NCBI RefSeq assembly: GCF_016427605.1
Contig: NZ_JAELXQ010000004.1
Location: 1-64,000 of the forward strand
DNA length: 64,000 nucleotides
Source: Ochrobactrum sp. Q0168
Lineage (GTDB): Bacteria > Pseudomonadota > Alphaproteobacteria > Rhizobiales > Rhizobiaceae
Direction: 5' to 3'
Position 1 is the first letter of the stretch. Every line of letters starts with the position of its first letter. Below are positions 55,587 to 63,024 of this stretch, one piece after another. Made by a program: the position numbers and the translations under genes. Under the pieces are notes generated by a model. The model saw only the letters and a program-made list of their open reading frames with translations, did not search any database and was not told the origin of the DNA.

Positions 55587-56552
55587 TCAGGCGGGGCGGG
55601 CTTCCACCTCCACCGTCACATGCGACAAATCGTGGATCGCTGCAAGCTTGTTGCGGTAATAGGACGGCGCCTTTGGCGTGGCCGTGACAATCGACACGAT
55701 GGCGCCATGATGTCCCGGTCCCAGCTGCCAGACATGCAGGTCGGCGATTTCGCCGCCTTCCTTCTCGATGATTTCGCTGATCTCTTCGGGCAAATCCTCA
55801 CCCTCGGGGATGTAATCGAGAAGGGTCGCGCCCGCATCGCGAATGAGGCCCCACGACCAGCGCGCAATCACCACTGCGCCGACAATGCCAATGGCCGGGT
55901 CCAGCCATAGCCAGCCATAAAGACTGCCGAAAAGGAGCGCGGCAATTGCCAGTACCGAGGTCAGCGCGTCGGCCAGCACGTGGACATAAGCGGCGCGCAG
56001 GTTCTGGTCGTGACCCTTTTCATGGTCATGCGCGTGTTCATGTCCGTGGTGGTGATGCGCGTGATCGTCCTTCAACAACCATGCGCAGACGAGATTGACC
56101 ACCAGGCCGACGCAGGCGACCAGAATGGCTTCATGGAAATCGATAGCCACCGGGGCGCTGAAACGCTGGAAACTCTCCCAGCCGATCAGCAGCGCGATCA
56201 GGGCCAGAACGATGGCGCTGGCAAAGCCCGCCAGATCGCCGAGCTTGCCCGTCCCGAAGGTGAAGCGCGGATTGTTGGCGTGTTTGCGGGCATAGAGATA
56301 GGCGAGCGCTGCAATGAGCATCGCCGCCGCGTGGGTGGACATGTGCCAGCCATCGGCGACCAGCGCCATGGAGCCATAGAGATTTCCGGCAACAATCTCG
56401 ATCACCATCATCGTGGCGGTAATGGCGATGACGATCCAGGTCCGCCGTTCGTTGCGCTGGTGGTTTTCCCCCAGAAACACATGCTCGTGCCGCGCTTCGA
56501 GCTGACGCGGGTGCGAATGAGGGTGCTGCTCGTGTCGATGATGCGTGCTCAT
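55587..56552 (-). CDS. dmeF: Cation diffusion facilitator DmeF (Co2+/Ni2+ efflux)
   Basis: 321 aa, ATG preceded by AGGAGACGG. Six transmembrane segments (the first at IVIAITATMMVIEIVAGNLY). His-rich N-terminus (STHHRHEQHPHSHP) and a His-rich loop (HAHHHHGHEHAHDHEKGHDQ) between TM4 and TM5 bind metal. The transport-site residues lie in DGWHMSTHAAAM (TM2) and YVHVLADALTSVL (TM5). The C-terminal cytoplasmic domain has VSIVTATPKAPSYYR. It exports Co2+ and Ni2+ in exchange for protons. Confidence 0.9.
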   Translation of the reverse strand: MSTHHRHEQHPHSHPRQLEARHEHVFLGENHQRNERRTWIVIAITATMMVIEIVAGNLYGSMALVADGWHMSTHAAAMLIAALAYLYARKHANNPRFTFGTGKLGDLAGFASAIVLALIALLIGWESFQRFSAPVAIDFHEAILVACVGLVVNLVCAWLLKDDHAHHHHGHEHAHDHEKGHDQNLRAAYVHVLADALTSVLAIAALLFGSLYGWLWLDPAIGIVGAVVIARWSWGLIRDAGATLLDYIPEGEDLPEEISEIIEKEGGEIADLHVWQLGPGHHGAIVSIVTATPKAPSYYRNKLAAIHDLSHVTVEVEARPA

Positions 56553-56565
56553 GTCGCCGTCTCCT

Positions 56566-56590
56566 AATAAAATAGGGGGGTATACTATTT
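56566..56590. promoter_or_regulatory. DmeR/RcnR-type operator
   Basis: G-tract site GGGGGG flanked by AT-rich arms (AATAAAATA on the left, TATACTATT on the right), 14 nt upstream of dmeF. This matches the C/G-tract plus TATA-AT arms form of RcnR/DmeR operators. Confidence 0.8.
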
Positions 56591-56889
56591 TTGGCGTTTC
56601 GACAAGCGGCAGAATCGCAAGCAGCGAGCGGTGCCACTTAATCTCGATCAGTTCGCGAAGCTTTGTGACACATGAAAGAACGCCGAAAATCCTCCTCTTT
56701 GGAGGTAGGTGCTACGCCTGTTTATCGAGGATTTCGTCCGTTTTGCCGGAATATTCGGCGGGGAATGATCAGCTAAGATCAGAACCGTAGTCTTGGGGCA
56801 AAGTGATCGAAACGACGAATTTCCGGCAAAAGCGCGCGGCGTTTCATGCGGGTGGCGCGTCGTCACAGACAGATGGAGCGGAGGGATTT
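56591..56889. other. Intergenic region upstream of the Hint gene
   Basis: About 300 bp between the divergent dmeF and Hint genes. No convincing ORF, tRNA or hairpin was seen. The in-frame extension of the Hint gene to 56803 lacks a ribosome-binding site. Confidence 0.55.
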
Positions 56890-57708
56890 ATGTCGATAGA
56901 AAAACAAAACAGACATTCACCACGCAACCGAGCGCGACGCCATTTTCTGGGGGTGGCAAGCGCTGCCGCCGCAAGGGCTGCCGCAATTGGCGCTCTGGCG
57001 TCGTCGCTCACAACGCCTGCCCGCGCCTTGGGGACCAAGTGGTGGGAGGATGCGGGTAGCGGCGATAGCGGCGGCACCAATTGCCTTTTGAAAGGCACGC
57101 TGGTTGAAACAATGAGCGGGCCCGTTGCCGTGGAAAACCTCGGCGTCGGCGACCTTGTCGTGACCGCCAATTGCAAGGTCGTGCCGGTGAAATGGGTCGG
57201 CTGGCAACGCTACAGAAAGGGCGGCGCGGAATGGGGCGAGGATGTGATGCCGATCCGTATCGCACGTCACGCGCTGGATCGCATGACGCCGCGTCGCGAT
57301 CTTTACCTATCGCCCAATCATGCGCTTTTCATCGACGGTGTTTTGATCCGCGCCAAGGATCTCGTCAACGGGCGTTCCATTACCGGCGTGGCGATGGACC
57401 AATCCATCGATTACTACAATGTTCTGCTCGACAGCCATGAAGCAATATTCGCCGAAGGGGCTGCGGTTGAAACCTATCTGCTGCTTGGCGACAGCTATAA
57501 GAGCTTCCTGAATTTTGCCGAGTATGAGCAGCTTTATGCAGACGAACCGAATATTGTCATGCGGCCCTTCGCGCCGATCATGGGCTATGAGGGCGGACGC
57601 GAACATATGCGCGCCTTGTTGTGTTTGAGCCGCATGTTGCCGATGCGCGATGTGGTGGAGGAAACCTATCAGCGTCTGGCTTTGAGGGCCGGGGAGCAAA
57701 TAATGTAA
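56890..57708 (+). CDS. Exported Hint_2-domain protein
   Basis: 272 aa from the ATG at 56890, preceded by GGAGCGGAGGG. The N-terminus has a twin-arginine-like signal (RNRARRHFLGVASAAAARAA, Ala-rich, cleavage near TTPARA). A Hint_2 domain spans about residues 63-210: a leading Cys in NCLLKGTLVET (C65), VAVENLGVGDLVVTANCKVV and LSPNHALFIDGVLIRAKDLV. Such domains resemble inteins and Hedgehog processing domains. No other domain precedes the Hint start, so it is not a standard fusion. No function can be assigned beyond possible autoprocessing. Confidence 0.82.
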   Translation: MSIEKQNRHSPRNRARRHFLGVASAAAARAAAIGALASSLTTPARALGTKWWEDAGSGDSGGTNCLLKGTLVETMSGPVAVENLGVGDLVVTANCKVVPVKWVGWQRYRKGGAEWGEDVMPIRIARHALDRMTPRRDLYLSPNHALFIDGVLIRAKDLVNGRSITGVAMDQSIDYYNVLLDSHEAIFAEGAAVETYLLLGDSYKSFLNFAEYEQLYADEPNIVMRPFAPIMGYEGGREHMRALLCLSRMLPMRDVVEETYQRLALRAGEQIM

Positions 57709-57740
57709 GGGGAGCGGCCTGCAAGAATGCAGGTCGAAGA

Positions 57741-57770
57741 AAGGCGAGGCGCTCATTGGCGCCTCGCCTT
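57741..57770. terminator. Terminator between the Hint gene and puuB
   Basis: 12-bp stem AAGGCGAGGCGC/GCGCCTCGCCTT with a 6-nt loop. On the minus strand it lies 5 nt after the puuB stop (CTTCATTTC on the plus strand); suits termination of both converging genes. Confidence 0.8.
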
Positions 57771-57774
57771 CATT

Positions 57775-59061
57775 TCATATCCGATCCATCAGCGCGTACC
57801 ATGACAGCGCGAGGAAGAGGAGCGGTGCGCGGAATGTGCGCCCGCCGGGGAAGGGGGGAATGCGCAGTTCTTCAAACAGTTTGAGCTTGTCGCGCTTGCC
57901 GGAAATGCTGTCGGCATAAAGCTTGCCCATGAAATTCGCCAGCATTACGCCATGGCCTGAATAACCGCCTGCCGAAATGACGCCCGGCATCACTTCGCGG
58001 ACAAAAGGCTGGCGCGGCATGGTTATGCCGACGGAGCCGCCCCAGGCATGGGTGATCTCGACATTGGCAAGAGCGGGATAGATTTCCGCGATCTGGCGGC
58101 GGATATGCGTGCTGATCTCACGCGGATTGTCGGCTGTATAGGCTTCGCGGCCGCCAAACAGCAATCGCCCATCTTTCGACCGGCGGAAATAGCGGACCAC
58201 AAAACGGGAGTCGTCGACGGACTCCCCGCCCGGTATGACCGGGCTGTCGTCGCCGAGCGGCACGGTCGCGCCGATGAAAGAGCGGATCGGCATGACATGC
58301 GATGCGCTGATCGGTTCCAGCGTGCCGCCATAGGCATTGACCGCGATGAAGGCGTTTTTCGCGACAATCGTGCCGCGTGTCGTCGCGACTTCCACGCGCC
58401 CGCTGGCAGTGCTGATCCCTGTCGCTTTGGTGTTTTCATAAAGCTTCGCGCCAGCCGCTTTTGCCGCCTTGGCCGTGCCGATGAGCAGTTTCAGCGGGTG
58501 TATGTGGCCGGTTCCCGCATCGTAGACACCGCCGTGATAACGGCTGGACCCCAGCAGGGCCGCGGTCTCGTCGCGCCCGATGAAACGCATATGCGGATAA
58601 TTGAAGCGGCTTTGCATCAGCTCCGCGTGGCGCTCATATTGCTTGAGATAGCGTGGCTTGTGCACGACGGAGATTTGTCCGGGCATATAGTCCATGTCGA
58701 TCTGGTGCTCGCTCGCAAAAGCCAGCAGATAGGCTTTCGCTTCTTCGGCCACGTCGAACAGGGCCTTGGCGCGCTCATAGCCATATTCGGCTTCGAGGTC
58801 TTCCGCCCATGTGCGCTGGCCGGTGTTGAACTGGCCGCCATTGCGCCCCGATGCGCCATCGCCGAAGCGCTCGGCCTCGATCAAAACCACATCCGCGCCC
58901 TGTTTCGCCAGATGGTAGGCAGCGGACAGTCCCGTATAGCCGCCGCCGATGATGACGACATCGGCCTGCCGCGAACCGTCAAGTTCGGGATATTCAGGCC
59001 GCTCCGGCACACTCGCCTCATACCACGAGAGGCCGGGGGAGATTGGGGATTGGTAGGGCAT
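57775..59061 (-). CDS. puuB: Gamma-glutamylputrescine oxidase (FAD-dependent, PuuB-like)
   Basis: 428 aa. N-terminal FAD motif ADVVIIGGGYTGLSAAYHLA (about residue 33), ASGRNGGQFNTGQ in the DAO-family substrate region, and SAGGYSGHGVMLANFMGKLY near the C-terminus as in PuuB-type enzymes. It oxidizes gamma-glutamylputrescine. The gene for gamma-glutamylputrescine synthetase (puuA) lies upstream on the same strand, separated by the octamer cassette at 59082-59597. Confidence 0.88.
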   Translation of the reverse strand: MPYQSPISPGLSWYEASVPERPEYPELDGSRQADVVIIGGGYTGLSAAYHLAKQGADVVLIEAERFGDGASGRNGGQFNTGQRTWAEDLEAEYGYERAKALFDVAEEAKAYLLAFASEHQIDMDYMPGQISVVHKPRYLKQYERHAELMQSRFNYPHMRFIGRDETAALLGSSRYHGGVYDAGTGHIHPLKLLIGTAKAAKAAGAKLYENTKATGISTASGRVEVATTRGTIVAKNAFIAVNAYGGTLEPISASHVMPIRSFIGATVPLGDDSPVIPGGESVDDSRFVVRYFRRSKDGRLLFGGREAYTADNPREISTHIRRQIAEIYPALANVEITHAWGGSVGITMPRQPFVREVMPGVISAGGYSGHGVMLANFMGKLYADSISGKRDKLKLFEELRIPPFPGGRTFRAPLLFLALSWYALMDRI

Positions 59062-59081
59062 CGGCGTCTCCGCGGTGGAAG

Positions 59082-59113
59082 AGGGCAGTGAGGCAATAAG
59101 GCAGTAGGGGAGT
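59082..59113 (+). repeat. Left degenerate AGGGCAGT octamer array
   Basis: Four octamers in tandem: AGGGCAGT, GAGGCAAT, AAGGCAGT, AGGGGAGT. The right array at 59502 has the same unit on the other strand, so the two form inverted repeats around the four-helix-bundle gene. Confidence 0.8.
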
Positions 59114-59118
59114 ATGTT

Positions 59119-59478
59119 TTACTCAGAAAGCTTTCTGATTAAAAAGCGCAGAAGTTTTCCGACACTTTCACTCGCAGCCATCATCGGATCAATTGCTTCT
59201 TTTTGGATATAGCCTAGCTGCTCGGCGATAAGCAGGTGCGTTTCCAGTTCTTTCAGGGAACCCTGAGCAATGCGCAGAAACTGCTGGTAAGAGCCGCGAT
59301 TTTCACGCCCGAAGCCTTCGGCGATATTGGCGGGTACAGAAACGGCGGCCCGGCGAGCTTGACTTGTCAGCCCATAGATTTCTTCTTTGGGCCAACTATT
59401 GGTCAGCTGGTAAATTGAAGTTACCAATTCCATGGCTTGCTGCCACACGAGCAGATCACGGTATGAATTGACTGCCAT
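59119..59478 (-). CDS. Four-helix bundle protein (23S rRNA intervening-sequence family)
   Basis: 119 aa. Typical of the TIGR02436/S23 family: YRDLLVWQQAMELVTSIYQL, TSQARRAAVSVPANIAEGFG (the conserved middle motif) and QFLRIAQGSLKELETHLLIA. Family members are coded by intervening sequences of 23S rRNA in some bacteria and are also scattered elsewhere; function is unclear. Here the gene is inserted between puuA and puuB and flanked by inverted octamer arrays. Confidence 0.9.
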   Translation of the reverse strand: MAVNSYRDLLVWQQAMELVTSIYQLTNSWPKEEIYGLTSQARRAAVSVPANIAEGFGRENRGSYQQFLRIAQGSLKELETHLLIAEQLGYIQKEAIDPMMAASESVGKLLRFLIRKLSE

Positions 59479-59501
59479 GATCCCCCATGTATCTTTTCCC
59501 T

Positions 59502-59597
59502 ACTGCCCTACTGCCCTACTGCCCTACTGCCCTACTGCCCTACTGCCCTACTGCCCTACTGCCCTACTGCCCTACTGCCCTACTGCCCTACTCCCCT
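59502..59597 (-). repeat. AGGGCAGT octamer VNTR (HOOF-Print-like)
   Basis: Twelve consecutive 8-bp units: eleven perfect ACTGCCCT (59502-59589) and one ACTCCCCT, equivalent on the minus strand to AGGGCAGT x 11 with an AGGGGAGT end. I recall this octamer as the Brucella HOOF-Print VNTR unit. It lies between the four-helix-bundle gene start and the puuA stop, ending 3 nt before the latter. Copy number here is 11 perfect units. Confidence 0.93.
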
Positions 59598-59600
59598 AAA

Positions 59601-61031
59601 CTACACATTGAGCAACAGGAACTCGCGCTCCCACGGGCTGATGACTTCCATGAAGGTTTCGAACTCGGCGCGCTTGATGGCGGCATAGGTCGTGACGAAG
59701 GAGCTGCCGATGAGGTTGCGCAGTTCGGTGTCTTGCTCGAACAGTTCCACAGCATCGATCAGGCCGCGCGGCAGCTCCACTTCCTTGGTGTTGACGCTGG
59801 TCGTTGCAGGCTGTTCCGCCTCGATCTTGTTGACGAGGCCGATTAGGCCGCAGGCAAGCGAAGCCGCCAGCGCCAGATAGGGGTTGGCATCGGAGGAGGG
59901 GATGCGGTTTTCCACACGGCGCGCATTGGGGTCAGAGCGTGGCACGCGGAAGGCCGTGGTGCGGTTGTCGTAGCCCCATTTGACGTTCACCGGCGCGGAG
60001 GCATCCGGCGTCAGGCGACGATAGGAATTCACATAGGGCGCGAACATCACCAGCGCATTCGGCACATGGCGCTGCATACCGCCGATGAAGTGGCGGAAAG
60101 CCTCGCTTTCGCTGCCATCTTCATTGGTGAAAATGTTGCGGCCCGTCTTCTTGTCGACGATCGACTGGTGGATATGCATGGCCGAACCCGGCTGGCCCTG
60201 AATGGGCTTCGCCATGAAGGTGGCATACATATCGTGTTTGAGCGCCGCCTCGCGGATCGTGCGCTTGAACATGAAAACCTGATCGGCCAGTTCAACCGGG
60301 TCGCCATGGCGCAGGTTGATTTCCAGCTGACCGGCGCCTTCCTCGTGGATCAGCGTGTCGATCTCCAGACCCTGACCTTCGGAGAAATGGTAGATATCGT
60401 CGATCAGTTCATCGAACTCGTTGACGCCCGCAATCGAATAGCCCTGTCCGCCGCCAATGGCGCGGCCCGAACGCCCGACCGGCGGCGTCAGCGGATAATC
60501 CGGATCGGGATTTTTGCGCACCAGATAGAATTCGATTTCCGGCGCCACTACCGGTTTCAGGCCGCGCTTGTTGTAAGCGGCAACGACGTTGCGCAGCACG
60601 TTGCGCGGGGTGAATTCAACGGCGCGTCCGTCCTGATAGACCAGATCGCAGATCACCTGCGCTGTCGGGTCGCTTTCCCACGGAACAGCCGACAGGGTGG
60701 AAAGGTCAGGCAGCAATCTCAGGTCGCCATCGTCTTCCGGATAATGGAAGCCGTAGCCGTCTTCCGGATAGTCGCCGGAAATCGTCGTCATGAAGACGGC
60801 GGACGGCAGAGCTAGCGACGTGTTGGACGTGAATTTCTTGGACGGCATCATCTTGCCGCGCGCGACCCCCGCCTGATCGGGGGTGATGCATTCGATGTCT
60901 TCGATATCCCGCCAGGCCAGCCATTCGGTTGCCTGCTTCCAGTTCTTCACTCCACGCAGGGATTTGACATAGGCAGGCGTACGGCGACGCGGCGCACGCG
61001 TAACCTTCTTTTCCGTCGTATCAGCAGACAT
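59601..61031 (-). CDS. puuA: Gamma-glutamylputrescine synthetase (glutamine-synthetase-like, PuuA)
   Basis: 476 aa, glutamine synthetase fold. The beta-grasp start lies near residue 45 and the catalytic domain carries PEIEFYLV, EEGAGQLEINLRHGDP, GSAMHIHQSI (the HxHQS active site) and NRIPSSDANPYLALAA. The length is slightly larger than for classical GlnA, and the paired downstream puuB suggests gamma-glutamylputrescine synthesis. The putrescine pathway enzymes PuuC and PuuD are not in the window. Confidence 0.88.
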   Translation of the reverse strand: MSADTTEKKVTRAPRRRTPAYVKSLRGVKNWKQATEWLAWRDIEDIECITPDQAGVARGKMMPSKKFTSNTSLALPSAVFMTTISGDYPEDGYGFHYPEDDGDLRLLPDLSTLSAVPWESDPTAQVICDLVYQDGRAVEFTPRNVLRNVVAAYNKRGLKPVVAPEIEFYLVRKNPDPDYPLTPPVGRSGRAIGGGQGYSIAGVNEFDELIDDIYHFSEGQGLEIDTLIHEEGAGQLEINLRHGDPVELADQVFMFKRTIREAALKHDMYATFMAKPIQGQPGSAMHIHQSIVDKKTGRNIFTNEDGSESEAFRHFIGGMQRHVPNALVMFAPYVNSYRRLTPDASAPVNVKWGYDNRTTAFRVPRSDPNARRVENRIPSSDANPYLALAASLACGLIGLVNKIEAEQPATTSVNTKEVELPRGLIDAVELFEQDTELRNLIGSSFVTTYAAIKRAEFETFMEVISPWEREFLLLNV

Positions 61032-61152
61032 CCATCACCAGAAAATGATTTCGATATGTGCATGATAGCTGCGTCGGCTGGCGTTGACAAATGGGCCAGC
61101 AGGCTTTTTTGGGAGCCGGAAAACAGGTGCGGCTGACGGCGGCTCTGCAGTC

Positions 61153-61572
61153 TCAAAGGCCGAACCGGGCCTTTAATTTTCGAAAATGCTCTTTGATATC
61201 GTCTGCGAGAAGGCCGTCCAGTTCCCGAATGTGACTTAGAGCGTGCAGGCCGATCTGCTTGATCTCCTCCATGGTCAGGCCGCTTGCTTTCAGGGCTGCA
61301 AGCCCTTTGAGCAAGGCGCCGATTCTCTCGCCCGCAAGGCTGCTCGCCGCATTGACGGCCCAGCTGAGCAAGCCGCCTTCAGTGCTGCGGGCCATGACGT
61401 CATTGGCGTTGGCCAGTTCTTCCGCGCCGGGAATTTTGTCGAACAGGCGGGCGGCAAGATCGGGCCTTTCGTGCTGAACGACGGAGAACATAATCCCTGC
61501 AACGCGTTCGGCAACCGCAGGGTCGATGCCGCTCTTCGAGGCGACACTGTCAATGAGGGATTGAACGGTCAT
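61153..61572 (-). CDS. Hypothetical protein (DUF2780-like helical protein)
   Basis: 139 aa from the ATG at 61572, seven bases after AGGA; an ATG at 61590 is less well placed. Mostly helical: SLIDSVASKSGIDPAVAERV, IPGAEELANANDVMARS and GLAALKASGLTMEEIKQIGL. The Gly/Ala-rich middle and the GLT near the C-terminus recall DUF2780-type proteins. No signal peptide. Monocistronic, upstream of a gene-poor region. Confidence 0.7.
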   Translation of the reverse strand: MTVQSLIDSVASKSGIDPAVAERVAGIMFSVVQHERPDLAARLFDKIPGAEELANANDVMARSTEGGLLSWAVNAASSLAGERIGALLKGLAALKASGLTMEEIKQIGLHALSHIRELDGLLADDIKEHFRKLKARFGL

Positions 61573-61768
61573 GCTATCCTGCGTGATCATGGCTTTGTTG
61601 AATGCGCAGGATGATCGGGATCGTTGCGGCTTTCTACGGTCAGAAAAGACAGGATCGTGCGGTGATCCGGCGACCGGGTTTGTGTGTCTGCGAGGAGCGT
61701 GCGGGGAGGATGTTCATGCGCCACCCCGCAGACAGTCGACGACAAGAATGGTTTGGGTCAATTTGTTC

Positions 61769-61963
61769 TTAAAGTCTCGGGTCGCGCGGAAAGCATATTT
61801 CTCGATTAATAATGCATATGGGAAGTTTGAAATCTGTAGAATCCGTATTTGATACTTGCCTTGCTTCAAGGGCATTGCCGCTCGCATCTTTGACAAAAGA
61901 ATATTTTGAGCCGAATGCCAGTGTTATCAGCACAGTTGCCAGAAATATGAGGAGAGAATTCAT
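61769..61963 (-). CDS. Small secreted peptide A (64 aa, two Cys)
   Basis: ATG at 61963 preceded by AAGGATAGTCC. Signal peptide or anchor MNSLLIFLATVLITLAFGS then a polar mature part ending ICIINREICFPRDPRL with two Cys six residues apart. No family recognised. The next upstream gene on the same strand (62050) has the same layout, so the pair may be related. Confidence 0.6.
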   Translation of the reverse strand: MNSLLIFLATVLITLAFGSKYSFVKDASGNALEARQVSNTDSTDFKLPICIINREICFPRDPRL

Positions 61964-62013
61964 AGGACTATCCTTATGTCTCTTGAGGGTACGGGCACGC
62001 TCGTACTATGAAT

Positions 62014-62035
62014 AAAAGCCCCTGCGAGGGCTTTT
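62014..62035 (-). terminator. Terminator after the 60-aa secreted peptide gene
   Basis: 8-bp stem AAAAGCCC/GGGCTTTT with a 6-nt loop, 15 nt after the stop of the gene at 62050; on the minus strand the 3' side runs TTTTATT. Confidence 0.8.
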
Positions 62036-62049
62036 CAGGGGACTGGCGT

Positions 62050-62232
62050 TTAAGAAACCCAGCATTTGAGATGGAGGAATCCATTCTCATAAAAGCAAAT
62101 TAAATCGTTGATAAGGCCCCGCGTTTGTTGATTTCGACCAGCCTCTGCAACCATTTCACTGGCTATGGAATAGTTTACACCTGTAATTAAAGCGCTTGAA
62201 ACAATTGAGAGAATGAAGATATACTTACGCAT
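62050..62232 (-). CDS. Small secreted peptide B (60 aa, two Cys)
   Basis: ATG at 62232 preceded by a strong AAGGAG. Signal peptide MRKYIFILSIVSSALITGVN with cleavage near SIA. The mature part of about 36 aa contains two Cys (ICFYENGFLHLKCWVS), ten residues apart. AT-rich codon use unlike the neighbouring core genes. No family recognised. It has its own terminator. Confidence 0.7.
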   Translation of the reverse strand: MRKYIFILSIVSSALITGVNYSIASEMVAEAGRNQQTRGLINDLICFYENGFLHLKCWVS

Positions 62233-62472
62233 ATATTTCTCCTTTTCAATTTTATCTGCACTTTATTGAAATCATAAATTTTATATTGTTACGATATCCA
62301 ATATCGAATTAAATTTATATTCACAATTATTGTGATTTTAAAAATTACGGTGTTTTCTGAAATTAACGCTTACCCGTTGGCTGCAAAAGTTCGCCTCCGA
62401 CCAGAAAAAACTCCGGCTGGAGGGACAGCCGGGGGACGGAGTGAAGACGAAGAAGGCATTGAGTGAGGGTGG
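62233..62472. other. AT-rich to GC-rich intergenic stretch
   Basis: The first 140 bp are AT-rich promoter-like sequence upstream of the 60-aa gene. The remainder (62375-62470) is GC-rich with no open reading frame of interest and no hairpin longer than a few base pairs. Confidence 0.5.
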
Positions 62473-62541
62473 TCAGGGCCTTTTGAAAGCAATGACCGGG
62501 ATGGGTTTTCTGCCGTCGCCACCGGCAAAGTGAATAAGCAT
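62473..62541 (-). pseudogene. Degenerate micro-ORF remnant C
   Basis: A 22-codon ORF, MLIHFAGGDGRKPIPVIAF and three further residues. Its GGDG and IPVI match the C-terminal end of the 78-aa protein. It has no Shine-Dalgarno. Most likely a decayed copy; expression is not supported. Confidence 0.45.
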
Positions 62542-62570
62542 GGTGGCGACGGCGATTGTCGGGATCGTCA

Positions 62571-62666
62571 TCATTTGTCGTGGGTGACGATGACCGGGAT
62601 CAGTAGATCACCCCAGTTGCCGTCGCCGTTCCCGTGGTGCCGAAGGCACACAAAATGAAAGAACAT
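62571..62666 (-). pseudogene. Micro-ORF remnant B, duplicated C-terminus
   Basis: 31 codons from the ATG at 62666. The last 21 residues match the C-terminus of the 78-aa protein (GDGNWGDLLIPVIVTHDK) with a two-residue NG insertion after HHG. No Shine-Dalgarno, so it is probably a partial gene duplication rather than an expressed peptide. Confidence 0.5.
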
Positions 62667-62695
62667 GGTGGCGACGGCGGCGGCGAGGATCGTCA

Positions 62696-62932
62696 TCATT
62701 TGTCGTGGGTGACGATGACCGGGATCAGTAGATCACCCCAGTTGCCGTCGCCGCCATGATGCCGGGCGGAGCGGACCAGTTCCACCGAGACGCCTGCCTC
62801 GACCGCCTTCATGACGGTGTAATTGAGGCGATGCAGATCGTTGGCGAGCATGCGGATAACGGTCTGCTGATCCGTGGTCATGCTTGACGATTGTTCTTCT
62901 GCTCTTTCCTTGACGCGTGCTGGCGAGTTCAT
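62696..62932 (-). CDS. Hypothetical 78-aa protein with duplicated C-terminus
   Basis: Start ATG at 62932 preceded by AGGAGGAACAG, the strongest ribosome-binding site nearby; a longer frame to 62992 has no such site. Helical middle (VIRMLANDLHRLNYTVMKAV, EAGVSVELVRSA) and C-terminal HHGGDGNWGDLLIPVIVTHD. No signal peptide or known domain. The C-terminal coding segment is copied twice downstream. Confidence 0.65.
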   Translation of the reverse strand: MNSPARVKERAEEQSSSMTTDQQTVIRMLANDLHRLNYTVMKAVEAGVSVELVRSARHHGGDGNWGDLLIPVIVTHDK

Positions 62933-62967
62933 GGAACTGTTCCTCCTGTTTGGTGGCCGGGATTCCG

Positions 62968-63021
62968 CTTGTTTGCGCATTTCCGAACGCAAAACCGGTT
63001 CCCACTTTTGCTGGAAATGCT

Positions 63022-63024
<3 letters not shown>
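62968..63024. repeat. Partial Bru-RS-like repeat, copy F
   Basis: About 57 bp equal to one half of the element (TTTGCGCATTTCCGAACGCAAAACCGG...TTTTGCTGGAAATGCTTTA). The TAGAGC end has become TAAAGC on the minus strand, and this TAA is the aceA stop codon. Confidence 0.75.

Larger units (their letters stand above)
62473..62765 (-). repeat. Tandem duplications of the 78-aa gene's 3' end
   Basis: The 3' part of the 78-aa gene (62696-62765) is repeated at 62571-62643, where about 60 consecutive bases are identical, and as a degenerate third remnant at 62494-62531 (TGACCGGGAT then TGCCGTCGCCACCGGC). Spacer sequence GCCGTCGCCACC precedes the ATG of each downstream copy. Confidence 0.85.

Noticed and set aside
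59502-59597. CRISPR-like array
   Set aside because: The units are 8 bp and contiguous with no spacers; it is a simple tandem repeat.
59487-59846. A repetitive protein (ALLPYCPT repeats) from the octamer array
   Set aside because: It is just the translation of the 8-bp VNTR running into the antisense of puuA; no ribosome-binding site.
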